In this document: positions 1 through 6,947 of the stretch, one piece after another
Layout of the letters: every line of letters starts with the position of its first letter
How positions within the stretch are numbered: position 1 is the stretch's first letter
Position numbers and translations under genes: made by a program
NCBI GenBank assembly: GCA_007135015.1
Contig: SLJS01000373.1
Location: forward strand, 1 to 18,384
Length of the DNA stretch: 18,384 bases
DNA from: Alcanivorax sp.
GTDB lineage: Bacteria; Pseudomonadota; Gammaproteobacteria; Pseudomonadales; Alcanivoracaceae
Direction of reading: 5' to 3'
The notes under the pieces: generated by a model
What the model was told of the DNA's origin: nothing
Seen by the model: only the letters and a program-made list of their open reading frames with translations
Databases searched by the model: none

Positions 1-265
1 CCAGTTCCTCGGCGCTGAGTCCGTAGTATTGCGAGGAATCCGCCCCGCCCGCCGCTCTCGGTGAATCCGGCGAGGGTGCCGGTTCTTGCTGCCGGTCTGG
101 TTTTTCCAGGATACCGGCCTTGTGGTCTTGCTCTACAGCGGCGAAAGTCTCGACCTGTGGTGAACTCGTGTGGCTCCCGAGGAAGACGCCTCCCGCGATG
201 ATCATCATCGACAGGAGTACCAGTGCTGTCAGGGTCGGATATCGCATCAGCCGTGGTGTCCGCAT
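1..265 (-). CDS. Partial membrane-anchored protein of unknown function (N-terminal 88 residues)
   Basis: An open frame runs from an ATG at 265 off the left edge of the window without a stop, so only the first 88 residues are visible. They begin with a short basic stretch (R2, R5, R8), then a hydrophobic segment at about residues 10-30 (LTALVLLSMMIIAGGVFLG), then a polar, proline- and glutamate-rich linker. This is the pattern of an uncleaved signal anchor or a signal peptide followed by a periplasmic domain. A second in-frame ATG at 247 would remove six residues; neither start has a good Shine-Dalgarno sequence. It lies 67 nt downstream of the PHM-like gene on the same strand with a strong hairpin in the gap, so the two may share a transcript. 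I do not recognise the family. The call rests on the open frame and the hydrophobic N-terminus. Confidence 0.6.
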   Translation of the reverse strand, partial: MRTPRLMRYPTLTALVLLSMMIIAGGVFLGSHTSSPQVETFAAVEQDHKAGILEKPDRQQEPAPSPDSPRAAGGADSSQYYGLSAEEL

Positions 266-283
266 GAATGCATGGGTGGCAGA

Positions 284-312
284 CGGATGTGCCCGGCGTC
301 GGGGCACATCCG
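284..312 (-). terminator. Strong intergenic hairpin downstream of the PHM-like gene
   Basis: A perfect 11-bp inverted repeat (CGGATGTGCCC at 284-294 pairing with GGGCACATCCG at 302-312) encloses a 7-nt loop. It lies just after the stop of the PHM-like gene and just before the next minus-strand start. No T-run follows it on the minus strand, so it is not a textbook intrinsic terminator. A T-run (325-329) lies on the plus-strand side, but no plus-strand gene ends here. It could be an mRNA-stabilising or attenuating structure within a two-gene transcript. Confidence 0.45.
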
Positions 313-332
313 CTGTGGCCCCGGTTTTTCCT

Positions 333-1448
333 TCAGAAGCACCAGAAATCGGTCAGGCAGAACTTCTCGTCCATGAACCCGACCATGATGCCCATGTCAT
401 GGTAACCCTGGTCCGGCCGATAGATCTGTGCATTCAGACGCATCTCGTCTCTGCGGGCGGTCTTCGGCGCATCCCGCCCCGGGGTGCAGATGCTCATGGT
501 GGCGATATTGCCTTCATAGTTTTCCAGCCCGAGCCTGTGGGAGTCTACGGTCTCGGGGTACTCCGGGTGTGCGTCACTATCGCCAGTGCCCGGGCCGACG
601 GGCTTGTAGGGGGAGCCCTTTTCATACCCGGCCAGGGAGTTGCACAGGGTTTCACTGGTGCTGGTGTTGGTCCAGGCGACATTGATGCCGTAATTGTGGA
701 TATGCCCGCCGGCGCCGACAAGCCGGTGGGTGCGATCGGACTGCCAGTCCCAGGTCACGTCTGAATAGCCGGCGGGAACCGATACCGTCGAGGTACCGCA
801 CTGGTCCACATCCATCCAGATGGGCCGGACCGAGTCCAGATCGTGATCGGCGGCGTCCTGGTAGATAAAGGTGTATTCGAAGTAGACGGTTTTCGGCTCG
901 GGGTTCATGTTCATCAGGTGGTAGATCAGGCCCAGGTGATCCCCTTCGGCCAGATAGTAACCGTAATCGTCGGTGAGCTGTCCGGCCGTGCGCTCGTTCC
1001 CGGCGGCGAAGATGCGCTCGTTGCCGCCCGCCAGGGCCCCGAGCAGCTTGATCGGCTGTGGCGAGAAGATGCTCGGCCGACAGGTTACATCCGGGTTGGA
1101 GAAGTTCAGGTTGACCACATGATGGAGCATGACCCCGTTATTGAAGTTGGCCGTCTCGCCGTTTTCCAGTACCAGGTTTGGCTTGATCCCGACGATGTAG
1201 CAGTCTTCACAAGGCTTGTTCACTTCGAAATCGCCGGAGCCGGTTATGCCGTCGATCACCGCTGCCCGCAGGCCGGAAAGGCCCGCGATCTCGTTCCACA
1301 ACTCGCCCGGGCCTTCTTCGGTGGCCGCCGGCAGATCAATGGGCCCCCAGCGTACCGTGGTGGTTTCCTCGTGCGCCGCGGCGACTCCGAAGGCCGTGAG
1401 GCCGGCCAGTGCGAGCGCCGCAATGGCGCCGGTGTGTCTGCGTACCAT
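333..1448 (-). CDS. Secreted PHM-like (copper type II monooxygenase fold) protein
   Basis: This is a 371-residue exported protein. An N-terminal signal peptide (basic start, then an Ala/Leu-rich core) ends near AAA-HEE at about residue 25. Counting from the upstream in-frame ATG at 1454 (373 residues), it has an adjacent His pair (H111-H112, MLHHVV), a single His in LIYHLMN (H179), an HxH pair (H251, H253, GGHIHNYG) and a Met in RRDEMRLN (M338). The order and spacing match the copper ligands of peptidylglycine alpha-hydroxylating and dopamine beta-monooxygenases: HH and H for CuH, HxH and M for CuM. Eight cysteines (82, 85, 125, 219, 271, 323, 366, 372) fit disulfides in the periplasm or outside the cell. 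The start at 1448 is preferred because GGGAGG lies 7 nt from it but only 1 nt from 1454. Catalysis and substrate are unknown; a non-catalytic copper protein of the same fold is possible. Confidence 0.75.
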   Translation of the reverse strand: MVRRHTGAIAALALAGLTAFGVAAAHEETTTVRWGPIDLPAATEEGPGELWNEIAGLSGLRAAVIDGITGSGDFEVNKPCEDCYIVGIKPNLVLENGETANFNNGVMLHHVVNLNFSNPDVTCRPSIFSPQPIKLLGALAGGNERIFAAGNERTAGQLTDDYGYYLAEGDHLGLIYHLMNMNPEPKTVYFEYTFIYQDAADHDLDSVRPIWMDVDQCGTSTVSVPAGYSDVTWDWQSDRTHRLVGAGGHIHNYGINVAWTNTSTSETLCNSLAGYEKGSPYKPVGPGTGDSDAHPEYPETVDSHRLGLENYEGNIATMSICTPGRDAPKTARRDEMRLNAQIYRPDQGYHDMGIMVGFMDEKFCLTDFWCF

Positions 1449-1694
1449 CTTCATGCCTCCCTTTTTCCGCCTTCTCTTCCCTGCATCCGTGGATCATGGC
1501 CTGCGCTGGCAGGCCGCGCGCATTGCTGGCCGCGGTGTCGCCGGATCCCGCCCGGACCGGAGGGTGTCGCAGGGCCTCATGACGCCTGCATCGCAAGAGC
1601 CCGGGTGCACCCGCGCCGCTTTTGACGTCTTTACTCAGCAGGGAGGAGCAGTATCAGTGGGAGGGCCGGTCCGTTGTCATTAACCAAAGCGGAA
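1449..1694 (-). other. Long leader region of the PHM-like gene
   Basis: No gene is supported in this roughly 245-nt stretch. If the candidate promoter at 1695-1722 is right, most of it is a 5' untranslated leader. It holds a perfect 7-bp hairpin (GGCCTGC at 1498-1504 with GCAGGCC at 1509-1515, loop of 4) about 50 nt before the start codon, and a 12-bp palindrome CGGGTGCACCCG at 1602-1613. I recognise no known riboswitch class. Confidence 0.35.
1456..1461 (-). promoter_or_regulatory. Shine-Dalgarno deciding the start of the PHM-like gene
   Basis: GGGAGG on the minus strand is followed by one base and ATG (1454), then a second in-frame ATG at 1448. The spacing is 1 nt to the first ATG and 7 nt to the second, so the second is the likely start. 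Confidence 0.6.
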
Positions 1695-1722
1695 ATAATC
1701 TTGTTAAAAGGGGCAATGTTAA
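1695..1722 (-). promoter_or_regulatory. Candidate sigma-70 promoter for the PHM-like gene
   Basis: On the minus strand TTAACA (1722-1717, 5 of 6 matches to the -35 consensus) is followed after 16 nt by GATTAT (1700-1695, 4 of 6 matches to the -10 consensus). It sits in a locally AT-rich patch, unusual in this GC-rich window, downstream of the sensor kinase stop, so it would start a separate transcript. The call is by eye only. Confidence 0.35.
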
Positions 1723-1780
1723 TGAGAAACAAAGCAATTTCTACGCATCGAAGGGGCCGAAGAAGGGGTCGAATCACTGT

Positions 1781-3418
1781 TTATTCATCCGGATCATGGC
1801 GGATCCGGGAGCGGAAGTCTTCGTCAATCCGCTCGACTTCCGCGTCGAGCTCGTCGTCCAGTTCCAGTTCACTGTTATCCAGGCGCTGCCGGGCAGTGGG
1901 CAGGCGAATCTCGAACTCCACTCCGGTAATGTCCAGCGGCTCGAAACGAAGCCGGTGACCGTTGCGCCCGGGCTGCCAGAGCAGACGCCATAACGGGCGC
2001 TCCGGGTGGCCGGGGTCGAAGCGGGTTTCACGGCCGCGGCCGCCGAAGTCTTCCAGCCGCTGTGTGGTTTCGCTTGCGCCGCTGCCAGCGGTGGTCACCT
2101 CCACGCTGCGCAGTCGTGCGCCGAAGGACCACTCCCGGGCATCCGTCCATTCTCCCTGCGTATCACGGCACAGAGGCTTGTGCTCCCGGACAGTCACATC
2201 CACCAGCTCCGTGATGACTTCACCGCTTTCCAGCTCGATCCGCACCGCGTAGCGGCTCTCCGGTGTGCTGATGTTGTGGACCAGGACCCGACCTTCATAA
2301 CCCTTGACGATCTCGCTGACAAAGTACAGGCCCAGCCCCCGGCCGTGATGCTCGCGTGCCCGCCGGGTGGAAAAGCCAAGCTGGAACAGGCTCGAACGGT
2401 CTTCCTCGCGCACATGGGGGCCGCGATTGTAGATCCGGAAGCAGGCCTGCCCCTGCTGCTGCGAAAGGGTCATGGATACCGGGGCGAAAGGACTGGCATA
2501 GCCTCGCTTGCGGGAGAAGAACTGCGCGTTCCTGAGCAGGTTCTCGAGCATCAGCACCAGATGGTTCTCGGTGCCCAGCAGCTCGTCGGCGGGGGCAAGA
2601 CGGACATGCCAGTGATTGTCCTCCAGGATGTAATCCTGTTCCGTGTCGGGCTCGGGCAGGGGTTCGTGGCGCACCAGCGCCAGCGCCCGCCAGGCTGCTC
2701 GTAGGGGCGAATAGACGGGCTCCCAGGGAAGCAGTGCGGCTTCCTCGTTGTTGAGCATGCGCTGGTAGTACTGCTCCTCGCATTCGCAGAGCAGGTTGCC
2801 GATATGCAGGGACAGATTGTCGGCGGTGGAAAGGTCGAGCAGGTCCCACAGATAGCGCATGGCATCAAGGGCTTCGCGGACCTGGCCGGGGTTCAGCGCC
2901 GCGGTATCGTCGCGTTCCGTACTTGCGGCGGCCTGCTGTAGCGCACCCTGTACCTTGTCGAAGCTGATTACACCGTTGTGGCGCACTTCGGCGGCAATGC
3001 TCTTGAAATGCAGGAACTTCTCGTCGTACTCGATGTATTCCAGAAGCCGGTCACTGATGAACAGCTTGAGCTTGTCCGCGTGGCCGGAATAGGTGTGCGC
3101 CTTGCGCTGGAGCTGTTTCCTGCTCTGCCAGAGTTCGTCAATCTGTTCGCGAAGGTGTTGCAGGTCGGCCTGCTGGCGCGAGCGCTGGCGGTGGTAACGG
3201 CGTAAATCCAGCAGCACAAGCAGCATGACAAGGCCCGCCAGGGGCCAGACCAGCCGGTCCGTCGGCCAGTGTTCGGGCAGGCCGTAGAAGGCGGCCAGCC
3301 CGGGTGAAAATACGAGCAGGAGCCAGCCGACGAGCACCAGACTGCCCACTGCCGTGAACCAGGGGAAGCTGATTTCCTGCACCCTGTTGCGGGGTGCGGC
3401 AACGGTTTCGTCGTTCAT
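1781..3418 (-). CDS. Membrane sensor histidine kinase-like protein, atypical
   Basis: This 545-residue protein is probably the sensor partner of the response regulator encoded just upstream. Two hydrophobic segments (about 20-38 and 57-72) bracket a periplasmic loop of under 20 residues. A charged, coiled-coil-like helix follows (about 75-160). An ATP-binding HATPase_c domain spans about 274-400: N-box LENLLRNAQFF (291-301), a degenerate G1 box around YNRGP (330-334), F-box LFQLGFSTR (344-352) and G2 box GRGLGLYFV (359-367). I see no canonical H-box of the HExxxP type; H147 (EVRHNG) and H137 are possible phosphoacceptors. About 145 residues follow the usual end of the kinase core, including a strand-like VEFEIRLP (500-507) and a very acidic tail. 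The start ATG at 3418 overlaps the regulator's TGA (ATGA), implying translational coupling. The kinase-like assignment is firm; the signal is unknown. Confidence 0.85.
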   Translation of the reverse strand: MNDETVAAPRNRVQEISFPWFTAVGSLVLVGWLLLVFSPGLAAFYGLPEHWPTDRLVWPLAGLVMLLVLLDLRRYHRQRSRQQADLQHLREQIDELWQSRKQLQRKAHTYSGHADKLKLFISDRLLEYIEYDEKFLHFKSIAAEVRHNGVISFDKVQGALQQAAASTERDDTAALNPGQVREALDAMRYLWDLLDLSTADNLSLHIGNLLCECEEQYYQRMLNNEEAALLPWEPVYSPLRAAWRALALVRHEPLPEPDTEQDYILEDNHWHVRLAPADELLGTENHLVLMLENLLRNAQFFSRKRGYASPFAPVSMTLSQQQGQACFRIYNRGPHVREEDRSSLFQLGFSTRRAREHHGRGLGLYFVSEIVKGYEGRVLVHNISTPESRYAVRIELESGEVITELVDVTVREHKPLCRDTQGEWTDAREWSFGARLRSVEVTTAGSGASETTQRLEDFGGRGRETRFDPGHPERPLWRLLWQPGRNGHRLRFEPLDITGVEFEIRLPTARQRLDNSELELDDELDAEVERIDEDFRSRIRHDPDE

Positions 3419-4224
3419 GGCTGCTCCCGGGTGATCGGTTTCCAGCAATAGGCGCCTTCGTCGCCAAAGGTGACAATGCCTTCTCCCTGCCTGCACAGTT
3501 TCATGAAGGTTCCGTCTCCGCCCATGGCCTGGTCCAGCGAGTGCCGCAGGATGCGGATGTGCTGTCGGTAGCTGGAATAGGAAAAGCGTTCCGGGTCGGC
3601 ATCAAGCCTTTCGGCAATCTGCAGGGTGGTCAGTGGGCGGGGAGAGGCCTCCACGAGAAAGCGAAGGATCTTGCGCGGAGTGGGGCTCAGCGGGCGCCGG
3701 GTGTTGGCCGGGTTCATCAGTTTGCTTCCCCGCCAGTAGACCTCCCAGGTGGTGGTGTCCAGCGTCAGCTCGCCGCTTTGCAGCAGGTCGCCGGCGCCCG
3801 TCGCCCCCGGGCTGTTGATGCTCTGCTTGCGCAGTACCGCCTTGATGCGCCAGCAGAGCACGGATTCCACATTGCGCTGATGCTTGGCGATGAAGTCCCG
3901 GGCCCCGGTGCCCTCGAAAGCCTCCTGTTCGATGTCGGTGCCGCTGTATTCAGACAGGTAGATGACCGGCAGGCCGGGCCATTTTCGCTCCAGCGCCCGG
4001 GAAACCGAGAAGCCGGCGGCGGCATTGCCATTCATGTTCGCGTCCAGCAGGGCCAGGTCCGGGCGGTCAGTCTCGTCGGCCAGACGGATGTGCTGGCAGG
4101 CGGCCTCGGCGAACTTGAATACCTGCACCTGCGTGGGGCGTTCGTCGAACGCCGTGGCTTCCAGAACGGAACGGAATCGATCGATCCAGTGTGACTGGTC
4201 CTCGACCCAGAGGATGCTGGCCAT
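3415..4224 (-). CDS. OmpR/PhoB-type response regulator
   Basis: This is a 269-residue two-domain transcription regulator. The N-terminal receiver domain (about 1-130) carries the acidic pair E8-D9 (ILWVEDQ), phosphoacceptor D61 (LALLDANMNG), switch serine S91 (IYLSEYSG) and conserved lysine K114 (FIAKHQ). After a linker, residues about 150-262 form a winged-helix DNA-binding domain of the OmpR type: LSPTPRKILRFLVEA (179-193), then a recognition-helix region SSYRQHIRILRHSL (217-230) and the wing ending in AYCWK. It is the first gene of a two-gene unit with the sensor kinase, sharing 4 nt (ATGA). AAAGGG about 6 nt before the ATG can serve as ribosome-binding site. The 308-bp gap to the divergent membrane gene is a natural place for its binding sites, so autoregulation and control of that gene are likely but unproven. 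Confidence 0.9.
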   Translation of the reverse strand: MASILWVEDQSHWIDRFRSVLEATAFDERPTQVQVFKFAEAACQHIRLADETDRPDLALLDANMNGNAAAGFSVSRALERKWPGLPVIYLSEYSGTDIEQEAFEGTGARDFIAKHQRNVESVLCWRIKAVLRKQSINSPGATGAGDLLQSGELTLDTTTWEVYWRGSKLMNPANTRRPLSPTPRKILRFLVEASPRPLTTLQIAERLDADPERFSYSSYRQHIRILRHSLDQAMGGDGTFMKLCRQGEGIVTFGDEGAYCWKPITREQP

Positions 4225-4532
4225 GGGTAGCCCTTTGTTCTTCTCGGGTGGTTCCGTCGGCAGTGTATCACGGGCTCCATTCGGCCCGGATGGGCGGCCT
4301 GGCGAAAGTGAGACCGGTTTCCGGTTCCGGGCCTGCGGACGCGGGGTATGTGGCCTTCACGGGGCCTGGCTCGGCATGGCAGACCCGGCGAAGTGCCCCG
4401 GGAAGCCCGCCGGGGGCCGGCCTGTCGCCTGCTAACAGATTTTTCACCGGCACCGCCGATACTCCCCGCTAACGAACCCGTGGAAAGAGCCCGCGGGTTT
4501 ACGGACAACATTCATAGCACGGGGGTAACGCC
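4225..4532. promoter_or_regulatory. Divergent intergenic region between response regulator and membrane-protein gene
   Basis: This 308-bp gap must hold the promoters for both divergent units, but I see no convincing -35/-10 pair by eye. It contains a 6-bp stem CCCCGG/CCGGGG near 4396-4416, and AACCCG (4475-4480) pairing with CGGGTT (4494-4499) about 35 nt before the plus-strand start. No open frame here looks like a gene. Confidence 0.4.
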
Positions 4533-6047
4533 ATGTTCACCGACATCCTCTACATCTGGTCCGATTCGCCGGCACTGTCGCTGGCGATCTGGATGATTAT
4601 CGCCATCATGCTGCTCTACATGGGTCGGCCCCACGCGCACCAGCTGTTGCGTACCACCGGCCGGGCGCTTCACCGGGCCCTGCGCATGGGCGCGGCGAGC
4701 ATTCGCCAGCTGGAAAACCGGCTCGAGCAGCGCAACCGGGAAGTGCTGCTGGCCCAGGGCCGCGAGAGTGCCGAGCGCTCCATCGAGCGGGAGTTCCAGC
4801 GCGTCAATGCCATCGTGGAGCGGGATCTGGGGCAGTATCCGGCCCTGCACCGCAAGCTGGCCGAAACGCTGGAGAAAATCGAGCAGGACTACCGTGACTC
4901 CACGGACAACGCGCCGCTGCCGCCGGCCTGGGCGGAAGTCATGGACACCGTGCAGAACCTGCCCACTTCCGGCGACCCGGCCGTGAACAAGGTGCTGGAC
5001 AACATCCGTCAGGTCATCGAGAACTCCCACCAGCAGACCCTGAAGGCGTACCAGAAGAACCTGAACGAACGCCACAGGATCCTCGGCAGAATGCAGCCGC
5101 AATGGCGCGCGCTGGGCTCGACCATGGACAAGGTGCACCAGACCATTACCGGGCTGGACGAGCGCGCCAGAACCATCGACCGCCAGATGGACAGCTACGA
5201 GAGCATGCGCCGGGGGGACGACCGGGCGGTGGGAACCCTGACCTCATCGTCGCTGACCCAGTTCTTCATCTCCGGACTGGTGCTGGTGATCGCGGCCTTC
5301 GGCGGGCTGATCAACTTCCAGCTGATCGCGCTGCCCATGTCCGAGATGGTCGGCGGAGACGCCTATGTGGGCACCCTGCCCATGTCCGATATCGCTGCCC
5401 TGGTCATCATCATGGTGGAGATATCCATGGGGCTGTTCCTGCTGGAGTCGCTGGGCATCACCAGGCTGTTCCCGGTGATCGGCAACCTGGATGACCGGGT
5501 GCGCAAGCGCATGGCGATCGCCGCGTTCACGATCCTGGTGATCTTCGCGACCATTGAGTCGTCCCTGGCCTATCTGCGTGATCTGCTGGTCATTGATCAG
5601 CAGGCCCTGCAGCAATCCCTGGCCGGAGGCGCGGCCATCGAGTCGCAGTTCCGCTGGATTCCGTCCATCGGCCAGCTCGCACTCGGCTTCATCCTGCCCT
5701 TCGCGCTGGCATTCGTGGGCATTCCGCTGGAGTCGTTCATCCATTCGCTGCGAACCGTGCTCGGGCTGCTTGCCCTGGGCCTGCTGCGCGCCGTCCGCGT
5801 TATGGTCCGGATGACCGGTGGCATGGCGGATCATGTCAGCAAGATGCTGGTGAACCTTTATGACCTTTTCATCATGGCGCCGCTGAGCATCGAGCGGATG
5901 GTGCGCTATCACCGCGAGACGGCTGTCCGCCAGGCCGGCGGAGAGCAGGACGGGACCGGGCCCGAAGCGGTGGATGGCGAAGGCCGTCACCGCGGCGCAG
6001 GGAAGCCGGGCCCGGCGGACGCGGACCTGGCGCCGGGGAGGGCCTGA
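4533..6047 (+). CDS. Polytopic membrane protein with long coiled-coil domain, function unknown
   Basis: This 504-residue protein belongs to no family I recognise. One hydrophobic segment lies at about 15-30. A soluble, strongly charged helical region follows (about 40-235) with coiled-coil character (for example QLENRLEQRNREVLLAQ at 59-75, and 150-225). Then come five more hydrophobic segments (about 242-265, 286-307, 327-347, 377-397, 406-425), an amphipathic region and a hydrophilic, glycine-rich tail from about 465. The start has GGGGG 7 nt upstream. It is followed by a vWA-like lipoprotein gene on the same strand and is divergent from a two-component system, suggesting a regulated inner-membrane component of an envelope complex. 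A mechanosensitive-channel or scaffold role is possible from the layout (coiled coil plus membrane bundle), but nothing specific supports it. Confidence 0.85.
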   Translation: MFTDILYIWSDSPALSLAIWMIIAIMLLYMGRPHAHQLLRTTGRALHRALRMGAASIRQLENRLEQRNREVLLAQGRESAERSIEREFQRVNAIVERDLGQYPALHRKLAETLEKIEQDYRDSTDNAPLPPAWAEVMDTVQNLPTSGDPAVNKVLDNIRQVIENSHQQTLKAYQKNLNERHRILGRMQPQWRALGSTMDKVHQTITGLDERARTIDRQMDSYESMRRGDDRAVGTLTSSSLTQFFISGLVLVIAAFGGLINFQLIALPMSEMVGGDAYVGTLPMSDIAALVIIMVEISMGLFLLESLGITRLFPVIGNLDDRVRKRMAIAAFTILVIFATIESSLAYLRDLLVIDQQALQQSLAGGAAIESQFRWIPSIGQLALGFILPFALAFVGIPLESFIHSLRTVLGLLALGLLRAVRVMVRMTGGMADHVSKMLVNLYDLFIMAPLSIERMVRYHRETAVRQAGGEQDGTGPEAVDGEGRHRGAGKPGPADADLAPGRA

Positions 6048-6088
6048 GCCATGACGGTCACCGAATGGGTACGCAACGAAGAAACGGC

Positions 6089-6112
6089 TCCGCGGGCGGG
6101 AAGGCCCGCGGA
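6089..6112 (+). other. Hairpin in the leader between membrane-protein and lipoprotein genes
   Basis: A perfect 9-bp stem (TCCGCGGGC at 6089-6097 with GCCCGCGGA at 6104-6112, loop of 6) lies in the 99-nt gap between the two genes and 35 nt before the lipoprotein start. There is no T-run after it. It may stabilise or set the ratio of the two cistrons in a shared transcript. Confidence 0.4.
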
Positions 6113-6133
6113 CCGAAAACCGGAAACCCTGAT

Positions 6134-6138
6134 GGAGG
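6134..6138 (+). promoter_or_regulatory. Shine-Dalgarno deciding the lipoprotein start
   Basis: GGAGG lies 8 nt before the ATG at 6147. An upstream in-frame ATG at 6051 would add 32 hydrophilic residues before the lipoprotein signal and is therefore unlikely. Confidence 0.65.
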
Positions 6139-6146
6139 TACGAAAA

Positions 6147-6809
6147 ATGATACGCAACGGATTCTACCCGTTTCTGGCCGGAATACTGGCCCTCATGCTC
6201 GCCGCGTGCAGTGAGCCGCCCGACAACAATCGCGCAGTCTTTCTGCTGATCGATATCTCCAGCGACTACGCAACGGAGATGGACAAGGCGGAACGACTGG
6301 GGAACTACCTGCTCGGCACCCTCGACGGCGGAGACTCGCTGGCGGTGGCCTTCATCGACAACAGCAGTTTCACCGAGCGCAATATCATCGCGCGCCAGAC
6401 GTTCGAGCGTCAGCCCAGTACGAGAAATGCCCAGAAGCGAGCCTTCCAGGCGGAGCTGGGGGCGTTCATGGAGCGCTTCAGCGTGCCCAGCTACCACAGC
6501 GACATTACCGGAGGCGTGCTGCTGGCGCGGGACTACCTCGAGGAGACGGGCGCGGCGGAGAAGCACCTGTTCCTCCTGTCCGACCTCCACGAGGACGTAC
6601 CACCCGGCGTGGACCGCAACGTGGCGCTCGGCCTGGATGGCGTGCGGGTCCATGCCATCAACGTCAAGCGCCAGCGGGTGGACAACCGCAATCCCCGCGG
6701 TTACCGCGAACGCATGGTGGACTGGCAGCGCCGCGTGGAAGATGCCGGCGGCGAATGGCAGATCGTCAACGACGTGGCGCGCCTGGACACCGCCCTGGCC
6801 CTTCGGTAG
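6147..6809 (+). CDS. Lipoprotein with von Willebrand A-like domain
   Basis: This 220-residue protein starts with a lipoprotein signal peptide; the lipobox LAAC puts the lipidated cysteine at C21, and Ser at +2 favours outer-membrane sorting. The rest resembles a vWA domain: a hydrophobic strand then D36-I-S38-S-D40 (FLLIDISSDY), T121 (SDITGG) and D146 (LFLLSDLHED), which correspond in order to the three MIDAS metal-site loops. The first loop is DxSxD rather than the usual DxSxS. vWA domains commonly mediate metal-dependent protein contacts, so it may be the periplasmic partner of the coiled-coil membrane protein encoded 99 nt upstream. The start at 6147 is fixed by a good ribosome-binding site and by the lipoprotein signal. 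The exact partner and role are unknown. Confidence 0.8.
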   Translation: MIRNGFYPFLAGILALMLAACSEPPDNNRAVFLLIDISSDYATEMDKAERLGNYLLGTLDGGDSLAVAFIDNSSFTERNIIARQTFERQPSTRNAQKRAFQAELGAFMERFSVPSYHSDITGGVLLARDYLEETGAAEKHLFLLSDLHEDVPPGVDRNVALGLDGVRVHAINVKRQRVDNRNPRGYRERMVDWQRRVEDAGGEWQIVNDVARLDTALALR

Positions 6810-6835
6810 GCGGCTCGTGCAGGGCGGCGCTCGTA

Positions 6836-6864
6836 GCCCGGGTGAAGCGAAGCGGAACCCGGGC
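6836..6864. repeat. REP-like intergenic palindrome
   Basis: GCCCGGGT (6836-6843) pairs with ACCCGGGC (6857-6864) around a loop containing GAAGCGAAGCGG. The layout TAGCCCGGGT-GAAGCGAAGCGG-AACCCGGG resembles a dispersed palindromic repeat I know from gammaproteobacterial intergenic regions. It lies 26 nt after the lipoprotein stop and may also end that transcript. Copy number in the genome cannot be seen here. Confidence 0.6.
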
Positions 6865-6947
6865 CGCGTGCTTCAGCTCCCCCGCCATTGTTGCCCGGCA
6901 GCTGTTGTGCTTTCATCAGGTACTTCGCAGGAGGGGGACCGGATGGC

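Noticed and set aside
1602..1613. 12-bp palindrome CGGGTGCACCCG as an operator
   Set aside because: It is downstream of the candidate promoter and, although noted within the leader, there is no second copy or known motif to support a regulator site.
6051..6146. N-terminal extension of the lipoprotein from the ATG at 6051
   Set aside because: It would place 32 hydrophilic residues before a lipoprotein signal peptide and covers a strong hairpin; the ATG at 6147 has a far better ribosome-binding site.
5244..6653. 469-codon minus-strand frame opposite the coiled-coil protein and lipoprotein
   Set aside because: The plus-strand genes have a lipobox, a good ribosome-binding site and membrane segments; the antisense frame has none of these.
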